Below, piece by piece: positions 1 through 10,397 of a stretch of DNA of 64,000 nucleotides (position 1 is the stretch's first letter; every line of letters starts with the position of its first letter). This DNA comes from Dyella flagellata. GTDB lineage: Bacteria > Pseudomonadota > Gammaproteobacteria > Xanthomonadales > Rhodanobacteraceae. The translations under genes and the position numbers were made by a program. The stretch lies in contig NZ_BSOA01000053.1 in assembly GCF_030160275.1 (NCBI RefSeq), positions 1 through 64,000 on the forward strand. Direction: 5' to 3'. The notes under the pieces are model-generated. The model saw nothing but the letters and a program-made list of their open reading frames with translations. It searched no databases and was not told the DNA's origin.

Positions 1-24
1 ACAGGCCAGCAAAGAAAAGTGACT

Positions 25-42
25 CGGGCCCTTTAGGGTCCG
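25..42 (-). terminator. Possible weak terminator hairpin downstream of the scpA-arsC operon
   Basis: A 7-bp stem (CGGGCCC/GGGTCCG, one G-T pair) with a TTTA loop lies about 100 nt past the arsC-like stop codon. On the minus strand it is followed by a T-rich stretch interrupted by CAC. It could end the leftward operon, but the T tract is imperfect. Confidence 0.3.
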
Positions 43-139
43 AAAGCGCCGCAGGCAATGCAACATCGTTGCGACATGCAACAACAGTGCGACGACAAAA
101 GGGGGATGTTGGGGGCTAGCCCCCAACTTACGCGCCCCC

Positions 140-484
140 CTAGAGGATCTCCAACACCTTCTCAGGCGGCCGCCCAATCACCGCCTTCCCGTTGGCGACC
201 ACGATCGGCCGCTCGATCAGCCGCGGATGCTTCACCATCGCAGCGATCAGCGCTACTTCGTCCAGCGATGAATCATCGAGCCCCAGCTCCCGATACTCGT
301 CTTCGCCCGTGCGCAGCAGTTGCCGCGCGGTGATGCCCAGTTGCGCGGCCAGTGCTTTGAGTTCGGCTGCGCTGGGCGGGGTTTCGAGATAATTGATGAC
401 CTCGAACGGCTTGCCGTGCTGTTCCAGCAAGGCAAGCGCACCGCGCGACTTCGAACAGCGGTTGTTGTGGTAGATGCGGATCAT
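140..484 (-). CDS. ArsC/YfgD-family arsenate reductase-like protein
   Basis: A 114-residue thioredoxin-fold protein of the ArsC family (glutaredoxin-linked arsenate reductases and the related YfgD proteins). The N-terminal strand is followed by HNNRCSKSRGAL, carrying the single catalytic-type Cys next to a Ser/Arg-rich loop, and the C-terminus has the family GRPPE motif. The ATG at 484 is preferred over the in-frame TTG at 487. It starts 5 nt after the rluB stop, so it is probably the last gene of the scpA-scpB-rluB operon. There is no arsenic resistance neighbourhood (no arsR, arsB or arsH), so arsenate may not be its real substrate; a general thiol redox role is equally possible. Confidence 0.85.
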   Translation of the reverse strand: MIRIYHNNRCSKSRGALALLEQHGKPFEVINYLETPPSAAELKALAAQLGITARQLLRTGEDEYRELGLDDSSLDEVALIAAMVKHPRLIERPIVVANGKAVIGRPPEKVLEIL

Positions 485-489
485 CAAGA

Positions 490-1851
490 TCAGCGATTGC
501 CGGAACGATTGCCGCCGCCGCCACCTTGGCCGTGCGGGCGATTGCCGCGCTGCGGACGGCCACCGCCCGGGCGATTGCCACCGCCACCGCCGCCGCCACC
601 GCCACGGCTATTGCGATTGCCGCCGCCAGCGTTGAAGCCGCCGTAGGGATTGGAGCCACCACCGCCGCCACCACGACGATTGCCTTGCGCCTGGCCACCG
701 CCATGACCGCGCCCGCCTTCGCGGGATTCGCCGGCAAACCAGGTGCGTGCGGGCGGCAGCTCCTGGCCTGGACCGATGCCGCGCTTCTTCTTGTTGCTAC
801 GCGCCTTCTGCTGGCGCTCCGGCACGGCCACGTTGCCGTTCACTTCGCGATTCGGATTGGGGCGACGCTTCTGCTTGCCGCGTGCCGGTTCTTCGCGGAT
901 ACGATCGAACGCACGCAGTTCGCGCGCTTCGTCGTGATAGCCGCCGCTCCATGCCGCGGTGCCACTCTTTTCCGGACGATATTCGACGACGTTGCGGGGG
1001 GCGCGGCGCTGGTGCAGCACCGGGCTCAACGTGAGCACCGGTTGGGGTGCGCCGAGGCCGGCGGTCTTGCGCAGCTCTTTTACAGCGTCTTCGTTGAGCG
1101 TTTCGCAGTCACCACGGCGCAACATGCGCGGCAGCTCGATGCCGCCGTAGCGGATGCGCTTCAGGCGGCTGACCAGGAAGCCCTGCGAATCCCACAGGCG
1201 GCGCACCTCGCGGTTGCGGCCTTCGCGAATGACCACGCGGAACCAGCTATGGCTGCCGCCGCGGCTGATGATGGCCATTTCGTCGAAGCGGGCGGGGCCG
1301 TCTTCGAGCTCGACGCCGGCCTTGAGCTTTTCGATCACTTCATCGGGTACTTCGCCATGCACGCGGCACAGGTATTCGCGTTCCAGGCCGCTGCGTGGAT
1401 GCATCAGCGCATTGGCGAGTTCGCCGTCGGTGGTGAGCAGCAGCAGGCCGGTGGTGTTGATGTCCAGGCGGCCCACGGCGACCCAGCGCGCGCCTTTCAG
1501 TCGCGGCAGCTGTTCGAACACGGTGGGTCGACCTTCGGGATCTTCGCGGGTGGTCACCACGCCCTCGGGCTTGTGGTAGACCAGCACTTCGGCATCATCG
1601 CGGCTGTCGGTGGCGACCACGAACTGCTTGCCGTCGATCACGACGCGATCGCCTGCGCGCACGCTGGCGCCAATGGTGGCGGGGGTGCCGTTGACCTCGA
1701 CTTCACCGGCCTGGATGCGCTGCTCCAGCATGCGGCGCGAGCCAAGCCCGGCGTTGGCGAGCACCTTGTGCAGGCGCTCTTCGATCTGGGGGGTGTTTTC
1801 AGGCGGCGTGGCGCGCTTGAGGCTCAATACGGATTTTTGTGGCGCATTCAT
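490..1851 (-). CDS. rluB: 23S rRNA pseudouridine synthase RluB with long Gly/Arg-rich tail
   Basis: RluB isomerises a specific uridine of 23S rRNA (U2605 in E. coli) to pseudouridine. Residues about 24-70 form an S4 RNA-binding domain (RLHKVLANAGLGSRR). The RsuA/RluB-type catalytic domain follows, with the catalytic Asp at residue 130 in VGRLDINTTG and GRNREVRR near residue 212. The protein is 453 residues, against about 290 for E. coli RluB. The excess is a C-terminal low-complexity tail (about residues 290-453) rich in Gly, Arg and Asn with RGG-like runs, presumably disordered and RNA-binding. The start ATG overlaps the scpB stop by 4 nt (ATGA), so the two are translationally coupled. Confidence 0.95.
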   Translation of the reverse strand: MNAPQKSVLSLKRATPPENTPQIEERLHKVLANAGLGSRRMLEQRIQAGEVEVNGTPATIGASVRAGDRVVIDGKQFVVATDSRDDAEVLVYHKPEGVVTTREDPEGRPTVFEQLPRLKGARWVAVGRLDINTTGLLLLTTDGELANALMHPRSGLEREYLCRVHGEVPDEVIEKLKAGVELEDGPARFDEMAIISRGGSHSWFRVVIREGRNREVRRLWDSQGFLVSRLKRIRYGGIELPRMLRRGDCETLNEDAVKELRKTAGLGAPQPVLTLSPVLHQRRAPRNVVEYRPEKSGTAAWSGGYHDEARELRAFDRIREEPARGKQKRRPNPNREVNGNVAVPERQQKARSNKKKRGIGPGQELPPARTWFAGESREGGRGHGGGQAQGNRRGGGGGGSNPYGGFNAGGGNRNSRGGGGGGGGGNRPGGGRPQRGNRPHGQGGGGGNRSGNR

Positions 1852-2765
1852 GCGCGGTACTCCTCGGTGTCTTGCTCGGCGGTGCCTTCAGCGGCATCCG
1901 CGGGATTCGCTGCCTCATCGGCAGTGGAAGGATGGGTTTCGGTTTCGGCGACTTTTTTCGCTTCGTCAGCGGAATCGCCGGATGGGACTGCTTCGGTGGA
2001 TTCTTCGGATGGTTCTGCGTGGAGCGAGGGTTCCGGGTGCTGCTGCCCTTGCTCCTGGATTGCTTCGTCGCTTGGCGTCACGGGATGTTCCGTTTCGAAC
2101 GGTTCCCGCTCCGTGTGTTCTTCTTCAGCGTGTGTTTCGTCGTCGAGCGCATCGGCTTCTTCAGCATCCGGATCGATCGGCAGATCGCGGATCGGCCTGG
2201 GTGGAGCCGATTCGTTGTCCAGCCGCAGCTGCGGGTCTTCCATGTCGCGGATTTCGGACAGTGGCGGCAGTTCGTCCAGGGATTTGAGGTTGAAGTAGTC
2301 GAGGAACGCGCGGGTGGTGCCGTACAAGGCAGGCTTGCCAGGTACATCACGGTGGCCGACGACGCGGACCCATTCGCGCTCCTCCAGCGTCTTGACGATG
2401 TTGGAGGACACCACCACGCCACGGATCTGCTCGATTTCCGGCCTCGTGATGGGCTGCCGGTAAGCGATCAGCGCCAGCGTTTCCAGCAGGGCGCGCGAGT
2501 AGCGGCTCGGTTTTTCCGACCACATGCGCGACACCCAGGGGTGTACAGCTTGCCGCACCTGGTAACGGAAGCCGGAGGCGACTTCCTTCAGCTCCACGCC
2601 GCGGCCCTGGCAGTCCTCGGTCAGTTGCTCGAGCGCCATGGCGATCTGCGCGCGGTCGACCTCGTCTTCCTCGACGAACAGCTCGCCCAGTTGCGCGATG
2701 CTCAGCGGCTGGCTGGCGGCCAGCAGGGCGGCTTCGATAATCGGTTTGAGTTGCTCGATCTGCAT
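1848..2765 (-). CDS. scpB: Segregation and condensation protein ScpB
   Basis: ScpB forms the SMC-ScpA-ScpB condensin complex with the kleisin ScpA and acts in chromosome compaction and segregation. The first 190 residues or so carry the two winged-helix domains, including the conserved stretch ALIAYRQPITRPEIEQIRG and a second wHTH ending GTTRAFLDYFNL. The family is usually about 180-200 residues. This protein has 305 because of an acidic Glu/Asp/Ser/Thr-rich C-terminal extension (about residues 195-305) that looks disordered. It lies 44 nt downstream of scpA and overlaps rluB by 4 nt. No SMC gene is present in the window; Xanthomonadales commonly have ScpAB together with MksB or Smc elsewhere. 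Confidence 0.95.
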   Translation of the reverse strand: MQIEQLKPIIEAALLAASQPLSIAQLGELFVEEDEVDRAQIAMALEQLTEDCQGRGVELKEVASGFRYQVRQAVHPWVSRMWSEKPSRYSRALLETLALIAYRQPITRPEIEQIRGVVVSSNIVKTLEEREWVRVVGHRDVPGKPALYGTTRAFLDYFNLKSLDELPPLSEIRDMEDPQLRLDNESAPPRPIRDLPIDPDAEEADALDDETHAEEEHTEREPFETEHPVTPSDEAIQEQGQQHPEPSLHAEPSEESTEAVPSGDSADEAKKVAETETHPSTADEAANPADAAEGTAEQDTEEYRA

Positions 2766-2809
2766 AGCTTTAGGATCGGGTGTCCATCGCAGTTGCGTTC
2801 TTTTGCGGG

Positions 2810-3742
2810 TTACTCGCCACCGGAGGCGACATTCGCTTGCTCGAACACGTCGTCGCCGCCGGTTTCCTCCGTCATGGCTTCTTCGTGCGCCGAGGCTGCG
2901 TTGGCTTTCACGTAGATCGGCGCCAACGGCTCCTCCTGCACGATGCTGACCAGAAACTCCTTGGCCAGCTCCAGCATGGCCAGGAAAGTCACCACCACGC
3001 CCAGGCGTCCTTCGCTTGCGTCGAACAGCGTTTCGAAGCGGTGGAACTGGTCGTCCTCCAGGCGGCTGAGCAGCTCGCCCATGCGCTGGCGCACACTCAG
3101 CGCCTCGCGCTTGATGGCGTGATGCCCAAACAGTTCGGCCCGGTGCAGCACGTCCTTGAGGGCCAGCAGCATTTCCTTCAAATCCAGCGGCGGTGGCAGC
3201 TTCACCACGTTGCGCTCGCCGGCGTCGGCCTGCGCCAGCACCGTGTCGCGTTCCAGGCGGGGCAGGGCTTCGATGTCCTCCGCCGCCCTCTTGAAGCGCT
3301 CGTACTCTTGCAGCCTGCGTACCAGTTCGGCGCGGGGGTCTTCCTCCAGCCCTTCCTCCGTGGGTGGGCGTGGCAGCAGCAAGCGTGATTTGATCTCCGC
3401 CAGGATCGCCGCCATCAGCAGGTATTCGGCGGCCAGTTCCAGGCGCATCACGTCGCGCATCATCTCGATGTATTCCATGTACTGCCGGGTGATCTCGGCA
3501 ATCGGGATATCGAGGATGTCCAGATTCTGCCGGCGGATCAGGTACAGCAACAGATCCAGCGGCCCTTCGAACGCCTCCAGGATGACTTCCAGCGCGTCCG
3601 GAGGTATGTACAAATCCTGCGGCATCTGCAGGATGGGTTCGCCGCGCACGATAGCCAGCGGCATTTCCTGCTGCTGCGGCACCCCGGCAAACGCGTCTTG
3701 CGTTGCTAGTAAAGGCTGAGACTCGGTTGGCTCAGTGCTCAT
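2810..3742 (-). CDS. scpA: Segregation and condensation protein ScpA (kleisin)
   Basis: ScpA is the kleisin that bridges the SMC heads and recruits ScpB. The diagnostic ScpA segment (FEGPLDLLLYLIRRQNLDI) lies around residue 50, followed by the IPIAEITRQYMEYI helix and a C-terminal winged-helix region. At 310 residues it is slightly longer than typical (about 250-280), with an N-terminal extension of some 40 residues and a C-terminal tail. The ATG at 3742 is chosen over an in-frame TTG at 3745. It is the first gene of the leftward operon scpA-scpB-rluB-arsC, so its promoter should lie in the gap to the right. Confidence 0.95.
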   Translation of the reverse strand: MSTEPTESQPLLATQDAFAGVPQQQEMPLAIVRGEPILQMPQDLYIPPDALEVILEAFEGPLDLLLYLIRRQNLDILDIPIAEITRQYMEYIEMMRDVMRLELAAEYLLMAAILAEIKSRLLLPRPPTEEGLEEDPRAELVRRLQEYERFKRAAEDIEALPRLERDTVLAQADAGERNVVKLPPPLDLKEMLLALKDVLHRAELFGHHAIKREALSVRQRMGELLSRLEDDQFHRFETLFDASEGRLGVVVTFLAMLELAKEFLVSIVQEEPLAPIYVKANAASAHEEAMTEETGGDDVFEQANVASGGE

Positions 3743-4462
3743 CAATGCGTGTCTTAAGGCCCGCCCGGCAAGGGCTGGCGTTCAGTTGACGACTCAAAAC
3801 TCTTTTCCCACACGGAAACCTTAAGAGTTCATGCCTGGAATGCCTTGGCTGCTTGAGGCCATTCCGATAAAGCCCATCTGCGCGATGCCCAGCCAAGCAA
3901 GCGGTTTCCCGCGATGCTGGCCCTGATGAATCCCACGACTGTGGTTCGTGTCAGGCTGGCGAACGTCGGATGCCGGTTAGCAACGAGATACCTGCGTCAC
4001 TGGTACGGCCGGACGTGAACCGACGTGACGCCGCTGGCGTTGCCCGCGATTCGTAAAGGTCGGCTGAGTACATCGGGTGAGGGCCATTCCGGCCGGGGCT
4101 CCCGGCGACCATCCATGCTTGGCCCCACGCACGGGTTACAGATTAACGTCAGAGGTTCGGCATGTCTAGCGAGGACTTCAACGGCGTTCAGGGGGCTTGG
4201 GCAGCTCCACCACGCCCAAGGCGCGGCAGCATGTGACCCTATGTGTCGGTGGCGGAGTCCGGGCGCCATTGCAACAAGCCTGATTCAGCAGTGAAACGCG
4301 GTTGTAGCAGTGGCATGTGGCTTGCTTCATCATAAGAGCGCCTGCGGGGAACGCCGGTTAGGAATACGCTGGTGCCTGACGAGTGACGAAACTGCCGGGA
4401 GGTCCGGATTCATCGCCACGCAGGATCGGATCCGGGCGTCACGTTGGCGTCGTTGGTGGGAG
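3743..4462. other. Intergenic region between scpA and the PilZ gene, no convincing gene
   Basis: About 720 bp separate the divergent scpA operon and the PilZ gene. Short open frames exist on both strands (for example 3997-4269 on the minus strand), but none has a family resemblance, a good ribosome binding site or an exclusive reading frame. The region must contain the promoters of both flanking transcripts; I could not identify a consensus -35/-10 pair with confidence. Confidence 0.5.
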
Positions 4463-4846
4463 ATGAAAAAGATGACGACAAGAGATGGGCACGCCACGGA
4501 CGGTTCCGATGGGGAGCATTTGCGCCCCGCCCGCATGCGCATCAAGACCACGGTATTGATGAGCCACGGCGAGGAATCCCATTCGACCGACCTGATCGAT
4601 ATCTCGGCAACCGGCGCCTTGCTGCGCCGCCCGGGGGGCTGGAACGGCCAGCCCGGCCAGAGCTGGGTGCTCGACATGATCTTCGGCGGCGACCTGCACA
4701 TCCACCTGGAGGCGAAGGTGGCGCGCGTGTCGGAGCGGCACATCGGCTTTGCCTACACACATATCCCGGAGGACAAGCAGGTACCGCTGTGGAACTTGCT
4801 GGGCGGCTATGCCGACATCCTGGAGATGTGGCATCACCACGAATAG
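4463..4846 (+). CDS. PilZ-domain protein, putative c-di-GMP responder
   Basis: A 127-residue protein consisting almost entirely of a PilZ domain. An Arg-rich entry segment (RPARMRI) is followed by DLIDISATGALLR, which matches the DxSxxG part of the c-di-GMP binding signature, and then by alternating beta strands. PilZ proteins bind cyclic di-GMP and pass the signal to motility, exopolysaccharide or type IV pilus machinery. The ATG at 4463 is preceded by GGTGGGAG; the ATG at 4472 is an alternative. An upstream in-frame extension to 4310 lacks family similarity and was not used. It is a lone gene, so its target cannot be inferred from context. Confidence 0.8.
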   Translation: MKKMTTRDGHATDGSDGEHLRPARMRIKTTVLMSHGEESHSTDLIDISATGALLRRPGGWNGQPGQSWVLDMIFGGDLHIHLEAKVARVSERHIGFAYTHIPEDKQVPLWNLLGGYADILEMWHHHE

Positions 4847-4861
4847 CAAGACTTGCGATGC

Positions 4862-4933
4862 GTAGGCTGGGATGACAATCCCAGCTTGCCATGTCCGCAC
4901 CTGCGCGATGCTGGGATTGTCATCCCAGCCTAC
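4862..4933. repeat. REP-type palindrome, copy 1 (paired arms)
   Basis: Two perfectly complementary 24-bp arms (GTAGGCTGGGAT...ATCCCAGC and its reverse complement), each itself an imperfect hairpin, are separated by a short spacer. The element lies between the convergent PilZ and fadD genes, where it could fold as a bidirectional stem-loop. It is the first of ten copies in the window. Confidence 0.9.
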
Positions 4934-4945
4934 ACTCAGCTCACT

Positions 4946-6634
4946 TCACCCCGCTACGGCAGATGGTTTCTTCTCGTCCCTGAGTTCACGCCGCAGTATC
5001 TTGCCTACATTGCTCTTGGGCAGCGCATCGCGGAACTCGATGCTCTTGGGGCGTTTGTAGCCGGTGAAATTCTCGCGGCAGAACTGCTTGAGCTCGTCGA
5101 TCGTGAGATTCGGATCCTTGCGCACCACGAACAGCTTGACCGCTTCGCCGGAGTGTTCGTCGGGCACGCCGATGGCGGCGACCTCGGCCACGCCCGGGTG
5201 CTTCATCACCGTATCCTCGATCTCGTTCGGGTACACGTTGAAGCCGGACACCAGGATCATGTCCTTCTTGCGGTCGACGATATAGACGTAGCCGTTTTCA
5301 TCCATCTTGGCGATGTCGCCGGTGTGCAGCCAGCCATCATCGGTGAGCACCTTGGCCGTTTCGTCGGGGCGCTGCCAGTAGCCCTTCATCACCTGCGGTC
5401 CGTGCACCATCAGCTCGCCTACTTCGCCGATCGCCAGTGGCTGGTTGTCCTCCGACCAGATCGCCACGTCGGTGGAGGAAATCGGCAGGCCGATCGAGCC
5501 GTTGTACTCCTTCAGGTCCAGCGGGTTGATGCAGGCCGCGGGCGAAGTTTCGGTAAGCCCATAGGCTTCGGCCAGGGTGCAGCCGGTGACCTTTTTCCAG
5601 CGCTCGGCCACCGCGCGTTGCACCGCCATGCCGCCGCCCAGGCTCAGGTGGAGATTGGAAAAGTCCACGCTTTCAAAGCCCGGCGTGTTGAGCAATCCGT
5701 TGAACAGCGTATTGACGCCAGTAATCACCGAGAAGTGCGAATTGCGCAACTCTTTGACGAAGGCGGGCATGTCGCGCGGATTGGTGATGAGGATGTTCAA
5801 GCCGCCCAGGCGCATGAACACCAGACCGTTCGCCGTCAGCGAGAAGATGTGATATAGCGGCAGGGCGGTGATGACGATCTCGCGTTCCTCAGTGAGGTTC
5901 GCGCCGATCCAGGCACCGGCCTGCATCATATTGGCCACCATGTTGCCGTGCGTGAGCATGGCGCCTTTGGCTACGCCAGTGGTACCGCCGGTGTATTGCA
6001 GGAAAGCGATGTCCTGGTGCGTAAGGGAAGGCTTCGGCGCTGCCTGCTTCGCGCCGGTGGCCAATGCATCCTTGAAACGCACCGCCTGCGGCAGCGAGTA
6101 GGACGGCACCATCTTCTTGACGTGCTTGAGCACGAAGTTGACCGCGACGCCCTTGAGGCCCAGCAGGTCGCCAATGCCGGTAGTCACGATGTGCTTGACG
6201 TGGGTTTCGGCCACCACCTGTTGCAAGGTCGCCGCGAAGTTGTCCAGCACCACGATGGCCGCCGCGCCGGAATCTTCCAGCTGGTGCTTGAGTTCGCGCG
6301 CGGTGTACATCGGATTGGTGTTCACCACCACCATGCCGGCGCGCAACGCGCCGAACAGGGCGATCGGATACTGCAGGATGTTCGGCAGCATGATCGCGAC
6401 ACGGTCGCCCTTGGCGAGCTTCAGTTCACCGGTGAGATAAGCGGCGAACTGCGCGCTCAGCGTGTCGATTTCGCCATAGCTCAGCCGCTTGCCGAAGCTG
6501 GAGAACGCGTCACGCTCGCGATAGCGTTGAAAAGATTCTTCCAGTACGGCCACTACCGAGGCGTACTGATTGATATCGATTTGCGCGGGTACGCCATCCG
6601 GGTAGTGACTCAGCCACGGGCGCTGATTGCTCAT
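4946..6634 (-). CDS. fadD: Long-chain fatty acid-CoA ligase FadD
   Basis: FadD activates long-chain fatty acids with ATP and CoA, coupling uptake to beta-oxidation. The translation aligns closely with E. coli FadD over its full length (562 versus 561 residues). Visible motifs include the AMP-binding signature [16 protein letters not shown] (about residue 205), [19 protein letters not shown] and the FACS-type segment [20 protein letters not shown]. The last residues include [14 protein letters not shown] with the catalytic Lys. The ATG at 6634 (MSNQRPWL) is chosen because it matches the FadD N-terminus; the frame stays open 17 codons further upstream. It is divergent from the lipoprotein gene at 6773. 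Confidence 0.95.
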   Translation of the reverse strand: MSNQRPWLSHYPDGVPAQIDINQYASVVAVLEESFQRYRERDAFSSFGKRLSYGEIDTLSAQFAAYLTGELKLAKGDRVAIMLPNILQYPIALFGALRAGMVVVNTNPMYTARELKHQLEDSGAAAIVVLDNFAATLQQVVAETHVKHIVTTGIGDLLGLKGVAVNFVLKHVKKMVPSYSLPQAVRFKDALATGAKQAAPKPSLTHQDIAFLQYTGGTTGVAKGAMLTHGNMVANMMQAGAWIGANLTEEREIVITALPLYHIFSLTANGLVFMRLGGLNILITNPRDMPAFVKELRNSHFSVITGVNTLFNGLLNTPGFESVDFSNLHLSLGGGMAVQRAVAERWKKVTGCTLAEAYGLTETSPAACINPLDLKEYNGSIGLPISSTDVAIWSEDNQPLAIGEVGELMVHGPQVMKGYWQRPDETAKVLTDDGWLHTGDIAKMDENGYVYIVDRKKDMILVSGFNVYPNEIEDTVMKHPGVAEVAAIGVPDEHSGEAVKLFVVRKDPNLTIDELKQFCRENFTGYKRPKSIEFRDALPKSNVGKILRRELRDEKKPSAVAG

Positions 6635-6772
6635 GTTCGATCCCAAGCTCCATGAATTAATGCCAATGGTGACGAGCGCGCGCATCAGGCATCATGACGG
6701 CAAGGCATTGGAGCATACGCCGGCGTACAGCGGCAAGCCGCGTCGCAGCGAGGTCTCCCGGGGGCGGCTGGC

Positions 6773-7207
6773 ATGAAATATCTGCACCGATTTTCGTTCT
6801 TTATCCTATTGACGCTGGCCGCAGCCGGGTGCCATCGCACGCCGGACGAGATGCTGATCCGGCACGCCATCGATAACGCGGCCCAGGCTGCTGAGCAGGT
6901 GGACGCATCGGCCGTGGTCCGCCCGCTTACCGATGATTTCGACGGCAACAGCGGCACGATGACCCGCCAGGACCTCGGCAATCTGCTGCGCGTCGCGAAG
7001 TTTCGCGGCGAGACGCTGCATGCCGTGTTAGGGGCGGTGGATGTCCAGCCGCGCGGTGAGCGATACGTAGCAAGTTTTACCGTGACGCTGACCAGTGGCG
7101 GAAAGTTGTTTCCCTCGCAACTGGGTGTGTTCCAGGTGGAAACCGCGTGGCGCAGGGACGGGCATGATTGGCGCTGCTACAGCGCGACGTGGACGCAGCA
7201 GCTTTGA
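6773..7207 (+). CDS. Putative lipoprotein, NTF2-like fold
   Basis: A 144-residue protein with a lipoprotein signal peptide: basic N-terminus, hydrophobic FFILLTLAAAG core and a lipobox LAAAGC around residue 20. The mature part (DEMLIRHAIDNAAQAAE..., then antiparallel strands ending in WRCYSATWTQQL) resembles small NTF2/SnoaL-like proteins, but I could not assign a function. It lies alone between fadD and a REP element. Confidence 0.65.
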   Translation: MKYLHRFSFFILLTLAAAGCHRTPDEMLIRHAIDNAAQAAEQVDASAVVRPLTDDFDGNSGTMTRQDLGNLLRVAKFRGETLHAVLGAVDVQPRGERYVASFTVTLTSGGKLFPSQLGVFQVETAWRRDGHDWRCYSATWTQQL

Positions 7208-7226
7208 GCAGGATACGCAACGAGGT

Positions 7227-7294
7227 GTAGGCTGGGATGCCAATCCCAGCATGAGGAACCGGCAAAGAAAGCTGGGATTGTCATCCCAGCCTAC
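7227..7294. repeat. REP-type palindrome, copy 2
   Basis: Paired inverted arms as in copy 1, with one mismatch between arms (GCC versus GTC). It sits between the convergent lipoprotein gene and acnA. Confidence 0.9.
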
Positions 7295-7302
7295 GAGAGA
7301 GA

Positions 7303-7326
7303 CCCCTCTCTCTTGGAGGAGAGGGG
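7303..7326 (-). terminator. Possible hairpin downstream of acnA
   Basis: An 8-bp inverted repeat (CCCCTCTC/GAGAGGGG) with an 8-nt loop lies 11 nt past the acnA stop. It has no T tract in either direction, so intrinsic termination is doubtful; mRNA 3'-end protection is possible. Confidence 0.35.
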
Positions 7327-7336
7327 GCGAGGAATG

Positions 7337-10087
<2,751 letters not shown>

Positions 10088-10397
10088 GGGCATAACTCCT
10101 GTTGCTTGAAGACTTGGCGACGCGCGTGGCGCAAGGCTTGGGATGCTAAGGCACAGCGCGTTAGGGGAATTGCAAGAAGGCTGGTGTTCCGGCTTGGGGA
10201 TGCCGTGAAGTTTGAGCCAATTCCCGACCTAAGCAAGCCGCGGGCAGCCAGCATGGTCTTGCATGATTTCGAACGCAGGCGGAAACAGCTTGTCGTTGCT
10301 GCGCTTTGGCCGCGGCTGGCAAAATAGCGAGCTTCGCCGCTCCCCCATTCGGGTGGGGCTGCCCACGGCCAAAGCCATCCCCGAAGGATCCGATCGC
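10088..10397. promoter_or_regulatory. Divergent acnA-acnB intergenic region
   Basis: About 310 bp between the start codons of the two aconitase genes must carry both promoters. AAGGA about 10 nt upstream is the likely acnB ribosome binding site. I did not find an unambiguous sigma-70 promoter or operator by eye. Confidence 0.5.

Noticed and set aside
140-484. Arsenic resistance operon
   Set aside because: Only an ArsC/YfgD-like gene is present; no arsR, arsB/acr3 or arsH neighbours.
526-2298. Long plus-strand open frame of 590 codons opposite rluB and scpB
   Set aside because: It is composed of Ala/Thr-rich and hydrophobic shadow sequence on the opposite strand of two well-supported genes in GC-rich DNA, with no family resemblance.
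3997-4269. Possible 90-codon minus-strand gene between scpA and the PilZ gene
   Set aside because: Overlapped by an equally long frame on the other strand, no ribosome binding site and no recognisable domain.
4310-4462. N-terminal extension of the PilZ protein to 4310
   Set aside because: The extra 51 codons show no domain similarity and the ATG at 4463 has an acceptable ribosome binding site.
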